From: Pseudomonadota bacterium
GTDB taxonomy: Bacteria; Pseudomonadota; Alphaproteobacteria; Rhizobiales; Kaistiaceae
Length of the DNA: 6,041 bases
Assembly (NCBI GenBank): GCA_023392225.1
Contig: JAEVZM010000420.1
Location: 1 to 6,041 of the forward strand
Direction: 5' to 3'
The translations under genes were made by a program, and so were the position numbers. The notes beneath the pieces were generated by a model. The model made no database searches, had not been told where the DNA came from, and worked only from the letters and a program-made list of their open reading frames with translations. Below are positions 1 through 5,458 of the stretch, piece after piece. The number at the start of each line of letters is the position of its first letter. Within the stretch, counting starts at the first letter, position 1.

Positions 1-20
1 TCCACGACCGTACAATCCTC

Positions 21-45
21 GCTCCGGGCGCTCGGTGCCCGGAGC
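21..45. terminator. Strong hairpin, possible terminator of an upstream gene
   Basis: A perfect 9-bp inverted repeat, GCTCCGGGC (21-29) and GCCCGGAGC (37-45), encloses a 7-base loop. It is very GC-rich and would fold stably in RNA from either strand. No T-run follows on either side, so it is not a textbook intrinsic terminator, although T-poor terminators are common in GC-rich alphaproteobacteria. Its position before the exporter leader fits the end of a transcript from the left, whose gene lies outside the window. A mobile repeat of the REP type would be the alternative, but no second copy is present here. Confidence 0.45.
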
Positions 46-87
46 CTCCTGACGCCTCCAGCGGCGCCGACTGGCGCGATCCGTCAT

Positions 88-116
88 CTTGACGCCGTGT
101 GTTTCGCGAGGCTTCC
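88..116 (+). promoter_or_regulatory. Possible promoter of the LysE-family exporter gene (-35 box only)
   Basis: CTTGAC at 88-93 matches the alphaproteobacterial -35 consensus exactly. At the expected 17-base spacing there is only GCTTCC (111-116), a poor -10 element. The distance to the start codon at 144 is suitable for a short leader. The call rests on the -35 box alone and is weak. Confidence 0.22.
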
Positions 117-143
117 TCGGCGCGACCGAACGGAGTGATCATC

Positions 144-764
144 ATGGAATTCGCCACCTGGCTCGCCTTCGCCGCTGCCTCGATCGTGCTTCTCGTCATC
201 CCGGGCCCGACCATCCTGCTGGTGGTCAGCTATGCGCTGACCCAAGGGAAGCGGGTGGCGCTGGCGATGGCCGCCGGTGTGGCGCTGGGCGACCTGACCG
301 CGATGACGCTGTCACTCGCGGGGCTCGGCGCGCTGCTCGTCACCTCGGCAACGCTGTTCACCATCCTCAAGTGGGTCGGTGCCGCCTATCTCGTCTATCT
401 CGGCATCCGGCTGTGGCGCTCCGAGCCGCACCTGCCGCAGTCGGACACGGCGCCCGAGCGCCCGACGCGTGCCATCTTCGGCCACGCCTTCGTGGTGACC
501 GCGCTCAACCCCAAGAGCATCGCCTTCTTCATCGCCTTCGTGCCGCAGTTCATCGACAGGTCGGCGCCGCTGCTGCCGCAGCTGGTCATCATGGAGGCGA
601 CCTTCGTGATCCTCGCCGGCATCAATGCCCTGGTCTTCGCGCTCGCCGCGGACCAGCTCCGAACCCGCATCCGGCGGCCGTCGGTGCTGCGCTGGATGAA
701 CCGCGCCGGCGCTGGCTGCCTGGTCGGCATGGGGGTCGCCACGGCGGCGGTCAGCCGCGGTTGA
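144..764 (+). CDS. LysE/RhtB family amino-acid or metabolite exporter
   Basis: This 206-residue integral inner-membrane protein has the usual length of the LysE/RhtB translocator family, whose members export amino acids or related small molecules. Hydrophobic segments lie near residues 5-27, 38-63, 68-90, 110-135, 145-170 and 185-203, which fits the six-segment family layout. Family marks visible are PGP at 20-22, a glycine-rich stretch ending in GD at 49-50, the KWVGAAYLVYLG stretch at 76-87 and NPK at 122-124 before the fourth segment's core. The ATG at 144 is preferred because CGGAG (131-135) lies 8 bases upstream and the protein then begins straight into the first membrane segment. An in-frame GTG at 135 or ATG at 99 would only add polar residues. 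The substrate cannot be read from the sequence, and no adjacent LysR-type regulator is present. The family call is firm. Confidence 0.93.
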   Translation: MEFATWLAFAAASIVLLVIPGPTILLVVSYALTQGKRVALAMAAGVALGDLTAMTLSLAGLGALLVTSATLFTILKWVGAAYLVYLGIRLWRSEPHLPQSDTAPERPTRAIFGHAFVVTALNPKSIAFFIAFVPQFIDRSAPLLPQLVIMEATFVILAGINALVFALAADQLRTRIRRPSVLRWMNRAGAGCLVGMGVATAAVSRG

Positions 765-775
765 CCTCGGCTACG

Positions 776-815
776 GGGTGACGCCACCGCAATAATCCGG
801 CAGAGTCCGTCACCC
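776..815. promoter_or_regulatory. 8-bp inverted repeat in the gap before the secreted hydrolase
   Basis: GGGTGACG (776-783) and CGTCACCC (808-815) are exact reverse complements separated by 24 bases. The gap between the exporter stop (764) and the hydrolase start (852) is only 87 bases, so the dyad fills much of it. It could be an RNA hairpin ending or attenuating the exporter transcript, or a two-site operator for the hydrolase gene. No T-run follows, and no clear -35/-10 pair was found in the gap. Confidence 0.35.
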
Positions 816-836
816 TTGGGGGCGACGCACGAGCCG

Positions 837-843
837 AAGGAGG
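837..843 (+). promoter_or_regulatory. Shine-Dalgarno site that fixes the hydrolase start
   Basis: AAGGAGG is a complete match to the anti-Shine-Dalgarno core and sits 8 bases before the GTG at 852. It lies inside the longer open frame that opens with TTG at 816, which argues that 852 and not 816 is the true start. Confidence 0.85.
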
Positions 844-851
844 CCGACAGA

Positions 852-1742
852 GTGAGATTGGGAATCGCCGCCGCGTTTTTCGCGGCGATGGTCATCGCCG
901 TTGCGCCGGCGGCGCAGGCAGCATACCGCCTCGCGCCCTACAAGGACGACCTCTTCCAGTATCCGGGCGTGCTCGAGACCGGCTTCGGCGGCGACTACGT
1001 CAAGGTCGACTACGTCGAAAGCCGCGACCTCTACGAGCGCGACATCGTCCCCGAGAAGCAGACCAAGCCGCAGTACGTCGACATGAGCGTGACCGCCAGC
1101 CAGCGCGACATGGTCGCCAAGGATGGCAGGGTCAGTGTCAAGTACATCGCGGTCGGGGCGGTGGACGGCGGCGCCAAGGCGATCGTCCTCTACGTCCACG
1201 GCCGCGGCGGCAATCGCGGGCAGGGCGCCGATGACGGCATGTTCGGCGGCAACTTCAACCGCATCAAGAACCTGATGGCGCGCAATGGCGGGGTGTACCT
1301 TTCCGGCGAGTTCCCCAACCTCAACGCGCGCGGCGTCGCCCAGGCCAAGGTGCTCCTCCAGAAGTACATCGCCAACTCGCCCGGCGCCCCGGTGTTCGTC
1401 GCCTGCGGCTCGCTCGGCGGCCGCATCTGCTGGGGGCTCGCGGAGGATCCCGAGATCGCCGAGCATATCGACGGCTACATGCTGATGGGCTCGACCAACG
1501 ACCAGGACTTCTTCCGCACCGCCGCGTTCAAGCGCAAGGTCCCGGTCTATCTCGGCCACGGCACCGGCGACATCGTCATCAACTGGAAACAGCAGGACGC
1601 CTTCTTCAAGAAGTTCAAGCAGGCCGACCCGAGCTATCCGATCAAGTTCGCGCTGTTCAACTCCGGCTCGCACGGCACGCCGATCCGCATGACCGACTGG
1701 CGCCTGATCCTCAACTGGATGCTCGAGGTCAACGGTAGCTGA
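852..1742 (+). CDS. Secreted alpha/beta hydrolase of unknown substrate
   Basis: The 296-residue protein begins with GTG behind a full Shine-Dalgarno site. Residues 1-23 form a Sec-type signal peptide: a short MR start, an alanine-rich hydrophobic core, and AQA at 21-23 before the predicted cut, so the mature enzyme should be periplasmic or secreted. The rest looks like an alpha/beta hydrolase. It has HGRGG at 116-120 (oxyanion-hole region), CGSLGG at 185-190 with Ser187 as likely nucleophile, GTGD at 237-240 with Asp240 as likely acid, and GSH at 272-274 with His274 as likely base. The nucleophile elbow departs from the usual G-x-S-x-G because its first glycine is Cys185. The substrate is unknown; an ester, acyl or peptide bond are all possible. 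The glycosyltransferase gene 8 bases downstream suggests co-expression and perhaps a shared envelope substrate, which is inference. Confidence 0.8.
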   Translation: MRLGIAAAFFAAMVIAVAPAAQAAYRLAPYKDDLFQYPGVLETGFGGDYVKVDYVESRDLYERDIVPEKQTKPQYVDMSVTASQRDMVAKDGRVSVKYIAVGAVDGGAKAIVLYVHGRGGNRGQGADDGMFGGNFNRIKNLMARNGGVYLSGEFPNLNARGVAQAKVLLQKYIANSPGAPVFVACGSLGGRICWGLAEDPEIAEHIDGYMLMGSTNDQDFFRTAAFKRKVPVYLGHGTGDIVINWKQQDAFFKKFKQADPSYPIKFALFNSGSHGTPIRMTDWRLILNWMLEVNGS

Positions 1743-1750
1743 GCGCGCCG

Positions 1751-3016
1751 ATGCCGCGTCCCGATCCTCCGTCATCGCTGGGCAATCCGGTGCCACCGGC
1801 AACCACGGTGCGCGACTGGCCCGACCAGCCGCCACTTCGGGCCGGGCGGGTGGTCGGCCTCGGTCCGGGCACGGCCGGCGTCGCCCTCGTCGCGTGCCGG
1901 AAGATCCTGGTGGTGAAGCTCGACTTCATCGGCGACTGGGTGCTGACGACGCCGTTCCTCGCCGGGCTGCGTCGTGCCGCGCCGGCAGCGGAGATCACCG
2001 CAGTGGTCCTCGACCGGGCCTACGCGCTCGCCGCGCCTTGCCGCCTCGTCGACCGCGTCATCGGCGTTCCGGCGGCGGCCGAGGGGCCGGTGCGCTTCGG
2101 TGCCGCCGACGAGGCCATGCTCGACGGCTTCCTCGGCGACGTCTCGACCGGGGCTTTCGACCTCGCGCTCGTGCCGCGCTGGGATACCGACTTCAACGGC
2201 GCCACCCGCATCGCCGGACTGAGCGGGGCTGCGACGGTTGTCGGCTTCTCGGAGCAGTGCACGCACCGGAAGCGCCGCGACAACCCGGGCTTCGACCGGT
2301 TCCTCGACGTGGCGCTCCTCGACCAGCGGCAATGCCACGAGGTCGAGCACACGCTCGGCATGCTCGAAGCGCTGGGCGGGGCGCGCGAGGCCCGGCTGCA
2401 GCTCGACCTGACCGCGGCCGACCGGGAAGCGGCCGCCGCCTTCCGTGTCGCGCGATTCGGATCGTCCGTCCGGCCGCTCCTCGCCGTGGCGCCTTTCGCC
2501 GCCGGCCGCCGGCAGTGGCCGCTCGATCGGACGGCCGCGCTGGCGACGGTGATCGCTGCCGCGCACGACATGGACGCGGCGGTGATCGGCGGACCGGAGA
2601 ACGTCGCTGCGGCAGACGAGGTCGCGGCGATGATCGCGGCGTCCGGTGTGCCGGCCGCTTCGACTGCCGGTGTGCTTGGCCTTCGCGAGAATGCGGCGCT
2701 CGCCGGCGCGGCGGCGCTGTTCGTCGGTATGGACAGCGGGCCGGGCCATGTCGCGTCGGCGCTCGGCGCGCCGGTGGTGATCCTCGGTGCGCATCCCGAG
2801 GGCGCATCGCCGTCGCATCCGTCCGCGCCGGAACGCTTCGGCCCGTGGGCCGATCCGGATAGCGTGCTGCTGCTCCGACCCGCGGCGCACCGCCCGCTAT
2901 GCACAGACGGCTGCGTGGCCGACACGCCCCACTGCATCCTCGAGCTCGCCGTGGACGACGTCATCCCCGCCGTGCTCGCCTTCGCCGACCGTCAGGCGTC
3001 CGGCGACCAGCGATAG
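1751..3016 (+). CDS. Glycosyltransferase family 9 (heptosyltransferase-like)
   Basis: From the ATG at 1751 this is a 421-residue protein of glycosyltransferase family 9, whose known members add heptose to lipopolysaccharide core at the inner face of the inner membrane. The first Rossmann-like domain starts at KILVVKLDFIGDWVLTTP (51-68), which includes the family's GD pair with Asp62. The second domain shows LLAVAPFAAGRRQWP (243-257) and the sugar-nucleotide site DSGPGH (328-333) followed by ASALGAPVVILG. A cysteine cluster near the C-terminus (Cys384, Cys388, Cys395) precedes the closing helix and is common in the family. Residues 1-50 are a proline-rich extension absent from typical members, and no Shine-Dalgarno site precedes the ATG. 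In-frame GTG codons at 1808 and 1850 are alternative starts giving 402 or 388 residues. The 8-base gap from the hydrolase stop suggests translational coupling. The donor and acceptor sugars are unknown. Confidence 0.85.
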   Translation: MPRPDPPSSLGNPVPPATTVRDWPDQPPLRAGRVVGLGPGTAGVALVACRKILVVKLDFIGDWVLTTPFLAGLRRAAPAAEITAVVLDRAYALAAPCRLVDRVIGVPAAAEGPVRFGAADEAMLDGFLGDVSTGAFDLALVPRWDTDFNGATRIAGLSGAATVVGFSEQCTHRKRRDNPGFDRFLDVALLDQRQCHEVEHTLGMLEALGGAREARLQLDLTAADREAAAAFRVARFGSSVRPLLAVAPFAAGRRQWPLDRTAALATVIAAAHDMDAAVIGGPENVAAADEVAAMIAASGVPAASTAGVLGLRENAALAGAAALFVGMDSGPGHVASALGAPVVILGAHPEGASPSHPSAPERFGPWADPDSVLLLRPAAHRPLCTDGCVADTPHCILELAVDDVIPAVLAFADRQASGDQR

Positions 3017-4179
3017 ATCCAGTCGTTCCGGGCAATGAGGAACCGCTCGCCGATGGCCTTGAGCACGAGGTCGCGGGCGGCCGCCATCAGCCCGGTCAGG
3101 TGGTAGTGCTCGCCGGTCCGGAACGCGGCCTTCCACAGCCGGGAGACGCGCGGCTTCCGGGCCGCCTCGTAGGCGGCGAAGGCGGCGGGCACGTCGTCGG
3201 GGTGGGCGGCGAGGCTGCGGCCGAGCACGGCGGCATCCTCGATCGCCATCGCGCCGCCCTGGGCGAGGAACGGCACCATGGCATGGGCCGCATCCCCGAT
3301 CAGCGCGATCCGTCCCGAGACCCAGGGTCCGGTGGGGTCGACGACGTGCATGGCGAACTTCTGCCAGGGCGTCGGTGCGTTGACGAGGCTGCGGATGTCG
3401 ATGCACCAGCCGTTGAACCGCTCCGCCGCGCGGTGCGGATTGGCGTGGGTGGCCCAGCCGTGCTTGTCGAACGGCTCCTCGACGATGGCGACGACGTTCA
3501 GCGCCGCCCCGCGCGCCACCGGGTAGACCACGACATGCGCGTCGGGCCCCAGAAACAGTCCGACCCGGTCGGCGGGGGTGCCGGACGGCGTGTCGTCGAT
3601 CGGGATCACGGTCCGCCACGCGGTTCGCCCGGTCGGCCGTGCGGCCGAGGCGTTCGCGATCCGGCCCCGCGTCTCCGACCACACGCCATCCGCCCCGAGG
3701 AGGCCCGCGGCGGATACGATCTCGCTGCCCTCGGCCCGCCGGATGCGGACATAGAGCCCGTCGTCGCGCGGCAGCACGTCGGCGATCTCCGCGCCGAGCA
3801 CCAGGCGGGCATGCGGGTGGCGCTCCACGGCGGCGACCAGCACGGCCTGGAGGTCGGCGCGATGGATGACGCGGTAGGGGAAGCCGTAGCGTTGCTCGAA
3901 CGCGGCGGCGGGGAGGGTGGTGGTGAGGTGTCCGCTGACGCCATTCCGCACGGCGATCGCCGTCGGCCGCGTCGCCACCTCATCGAGGGCGGCGTCGAGT
4001 CCCAGCGCGCGGAGGACCCGGCCGGCATTGGGCGAAAGCTGGATGCCGGCGCCGATCACGAGCAGCTCGGCCGAGCGCTCGACCACCACGGCGTCGAAGC
4101 CCGCCTCGGCGACGGTCAGTGCGGCGGTCAGCCCGGCGATGCCGGCGCCCACGATGACGAGGACCGGCCGCTCGACCAT
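2992..4179 (-). CDS. FAD-dependent monooxygenase, salicylate hydroxylase-like
   Basis: The 395-residue protein is a group A flavin monooxygenase, a family that uses NAD(P)H and oxygen to hydroxylate aromatic rings in the cytoplasm. The length is normal. The FAD-binding fingerprint GAGIAG is at 11-16, with acidic Glu34 ending the second strand. A second glycine motif, GAGIQLSPNA, is at 43-52. The DG motif GADGVWS lies at 162-168 and the FAD-ribityl GD motif GDAAHAMVPFLAQGG at 295-309, followed by Glu314-Asp315. The GD-motif wording resembles salicylate and 3-hydroxybenzoate hydroxylases more than UbiH, but the substrate cannot be deduced. GGAGG (complement of 4191-4195) lies 11 bases before the ATG. 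The gene begins 22 bases after the zinc-finger gene on the same strand, so they form an operon. Its last 25 bases overlap the convergent glycosyltransferase gene. Confidence 0.92.
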   Translation of the reverse strand: MVERPVLVIVGAGIAGLTAALTVAEAGFDAVVVERSAELLVIGAGIQLSPNAGRVLRALGLDAALDEVATRPTAIAVRNGVSGHLTTTLPAAAFEQRYGFPYRVIHRADLQAVLVAAVERHPHARLVLGAEIADVLPRDDGLYVRIRRAEGSEIVSAAGLLGADGVWSETRGRIANASAARPTGRTAWRTVIPIDDTPSGTPADRVGLFLGPDAHVVVYPVARGAALNVVAIVEEPFDKHGWATHANPHRAAERFNGWCIDIRSLVNAPTPWQKFAMHVVDPTGPWVSGRIALIGDAAHAMVPFLAQGGAMAIEDAAVLGRSLAAHPDDVPAAFAAYEAARKPRVSRLWKAAFRTGEHYHLTGLMAAARDLVLKAIGERFLIARNDWIYRWSPDA

Positions 4180-4201
4180 GGGTTTGCCTGCCTCCGCGGC
4201 C

Positions 4202-4450
4202 TCAGGCCGCTGCCGGCTCGCGATAGAGGTGGCCAGGCGGGTCGCTCACGGCGGCGCCGAGCGCCGGGTCGTAGCGGTAGAGCGTCGAGCAGTACGGGCA
4301 GATCTTCTCGGAGTCGTCGCCCATGTCGAGGAAGACGTGGGGATGGTCGTAGGGCGGCGTGGCGCCGACGCACATGAATTCCTTCACGCCGATCGTGATC
4401 GCGGCGACGCCCGCATCGTTCTGGAAATGCGGAATGACGTGGTCTGCCAT
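4202..4450 (-). CDS. Small CHCC zinc-finger protein, NDUFS6-like
   Basis: This 82-residue protein matches the CHCC zinc-finger family, which includes the zinc-binding C-terminal part of mitochondrial complex I subunit NDUFS6. The ligand set is visible as Cys27, His36, Cys51 and Cys54: a cysteine, then HPHV, an acidic turn, and the CPYC knuckle followed by STLYRYDP. His38 is a second histidine next to the likely ligand. There is no signal peptide or membrane segment, so it should be cytoplasmic. GAGGG (complement of 4458-4462) lies 7 bases before the ATG, a good ribosome binding site. It is the first gene of the operon with the monooxygenase. Established knowledge: Paracoccus denitrificans complex I carries an NDUFS6 homologue. 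Whether this copy is that subunit or a free partner of the monooxygenase is not shown by the sequence. Confidence 0.9.
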   Translation of the reverse strand: MADHVIPHFQNDAGVAAITIGVKEFMCVGATPPYDHPHVFLDMGDDSEKICPYCSTLYRYDPALGAAVSDPPGHLYREPAAA

Positions 4451-4542
4451 CTCAAGTCCCTCGTTTCATGCCAAGGATAACCGTCGCCGCGGCCTCGCGA
4501 CAGGGTTTCCTCCAGCCCCGGTCGCGGCTAGGGTGCGCACCG
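4451..4542. promoter_or_regulatory. Divergent intergenic region between zinc-finger operon and hydrolase
   Basis: These 92 bases must carry the start signals for both the leftward zinc-finger/monooxygenase operon and the rightward hydrolase gene. A short dyad, GTCGC (4483-4487) and GCGAC (4497-4501), lies near the middle. I find no convincing CTTGAC-type -35 box for either direction, so promoter positions are not assigned. The arrangement allows shared regulation. Confidence 0.45.
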
Positions 4543-5301
4543 ATGGCGGTCGAGCATTTTTCATCCGATGGGGTCGATATCGCATTCCTCGACGGCGGGG
4601 AAGGCGATCCGATCCTGCTCATTCACGGCTTTGCATCCAACCATGTCGTCAACTGGGGCGCCACGGGTTGGATCGACACGCTCAAGCGGGAGGGCCGGCG
4701 GGTCATCTCGATGGACGTGCGCGGCCATGGCCGGAGCGCGAAGCTCCACGATCCGGACCTCTATCCCCTGGCGCTGCTCGCCGCCGACGCCGCGAATCTG
4801 CTCGATCATCTCGGCAACCCCCGCGCGGACGTGATGGGCTATTCGATGGGGGCCCGCATCACCGTCGACATGGCCCTCGAGCACCAGGACCGCATGCGCT
4901 CGATGATCCTCGGCGGGATGGGTTACGCGATGGTCGAGGGCATGCAGGGCGAGGATGCCATCGTCGCCGCGCTCGAGGCCCCGAGCCTCGACGACGTGGA
5001 AGGCGAGCCCGGCCGCGCCTATCGCAAGTTCGCTGAGCAGACCGGCAGCGACACGCTGGCGCTCGCTGCCTGCATGCGGCGCGCCCGGCAGACTTTCACG
5101 CCGGAGGAACTGGCGACGATCCACATCCCGACGCTGATCGCGATCGGCGACAAGGACTCCGTCGCCGGCTCCGGCGAGAAGCTGGCGGCGCTCATCCCCG
5201 GGGCCGAGTTCTTCGTCATCCCCAATCGGGACCACATGCTCGCCACCGGCGACCGGCACTACAAGGCGGCGGTCCTCGACTTCCTGGCGCGCCGTCCGTA
5301 A
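4543..5301 (+). CDS. Cytoplasmic alpha/beta fold hydrolase
   Basis: Read from the ATG at 4543 this is a 252-residue alpha/beta hydrolase of ordinary length. The oxyanion-hole region is HGF at 28-30, and a DVRGHGRS block follows at 58-65. The nucleophile elbow is GYSMG at 99-103 with Ser101. The likely acid is Asp205 in GDKDS (Asp203 is the other candidate), and the likely base is His231 in RDHM. There is no signal peptide, so it is cytoplasmic. An in-frame ATG at 4468 would add 25 basic residues unlike the family and has no ribosome binding site. The chosen ATG has a modest AGGG (4530-4533) 9 bases upstream and leads directly into the first strand. It is divergent from the zinc-finger operon and upstream of cysE. 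The substrate is unknown; esterases, lactonases and ring-cleavage hydrolases share this fold. Confidence 0.9.
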   Translation: MAVEHFSSDGVDIAFLDGGEGDPILLIHGFASNHVVNWGATGWIDTLKREGRRVISMDVRGHGRSAKLHDPDLYPLALLAADAANLLDHLGNPRADVMGYSMGARITVDMALEHQDRMRSMILGGMGYAMVEGMQGEDAIVAALEAPSLDDVEGEPGRAYRKFAEQTGSDTLALAACMRRARQTFTPEELATIHIPTLIAIGDKDSVAGSGEKLAALIPGAEFFVIPNRDHMLATGDRHYKAAVLDFLARRP

Positions 5302-5303
5302 GG

Positions 5304-5330
5304 CCGGGGAGGGGACGATTCCCCCTCGCC
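5304..5330 (+). terminator. Possible weak terminator hairpin after the hydrolase gene
   Basis: GAGGGG (5309-5314) can pair with CCCCTC (5322-5327), or GGGGA (5311-5315) with TCCCC (5320-5324) around a 4-base loop. It starts a few bases after the hydrolase stop codon. There is no T-run after it, so termination activity is uncertain. Confidence 0.3.
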
Positions 5331-5386
5331 AGGATGCATCCAAAGCCCCATCTGGCACGTTAGACCGCAGAGACCGGTGCCCCCGC

Positions 5387-5416
5387 TTGGGTCGCGATGG
5401 CCGTTTGTGGTAATTT
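5387..5416 (+). promoter_or_regulatory. Weak candidate promoter for cysE
   Basis: TTGGGT (5387-5392) and TAATTT (5411-5416) are 18 bases apart and each matches about half of the sigma-70 consensus. TAATTT is the only AT-rich stretch in the gap. The position would give a leader of about 35 bases that includes the dyad just downstream. Confidence 0.22.
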
Positions 5417-5420
5417 GCCG

Positions 5421-5438
5421 GCCCGTTTCCGGACGGGC
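5421..5438 (+). promoter_or_regulatory. Perfect 6-bp dyad in the cysE leader
   Basis: GCCCGT (5421-5426) and ACGGGC (5433-5438) are exact reverse complements around a 6-base loop. The dyad ends 4 bases before the GGGAGAG ribosome binding site (5443-5449). It could be an RNA hairpin affecting ribosome access or a repressor site. No known riboswitch pattern is recognised. Confidence 0.35.
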
Positions 5439-5458
5439 ACCAGGGAGAGAGCGTTCCC

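Noticed and set aside
1..143. Possible tail of a gene entering from the left, since one + frame stays open to 138
   Set aside because: Open frames of this length are expected in GC-rich DNA, the translation shows no motif, and the strong hairpin at 21-45 suggests non-coding DNA.
816..851. Upstream TTG start for the secreted hydrolase
   Set aside because: The perfect AAGGAGG at 837-843 lies inside this extension and serves the GTG at 852, which also places the signal peptide at the very N-terminus.
810..1835. A 341-codon open frame on the - strand opposite the secreted hydrolase
   Set aside because: Its composition is low-complexity Val/Ala/Asp/Glu/Arg typical of the reverse of GC-rich genes, it has no recognisable motif, and it lies antisense to a gene with signal peptide and catalytic residues.
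1772..2964. Long - strand open frames opposite the glycosyltransferase
   Set aside because: They are Arg/Ser/Ala-rich shadows without motifs or ribosome binding sites; the + strand frame carries the family 9 signatures.
2899..4377. A 492-codon open frame on the + strand opposite the monooxygenase and zinc-finger genes
   Set aside because: It is an antisense shadow of GC-rich codons: the translation is rich in Arg, Gly, Asp and His with no domain motif, while the minus-strand frames have clear FAD and zinc motifs.
4468..4542. Upstream ATG start for the cytoplasmic hydrolase
   Set aside because: The added residues are unlike the family, the ATG lacks a ribosome binding site, and it would occupy most of the divergent promoter region.
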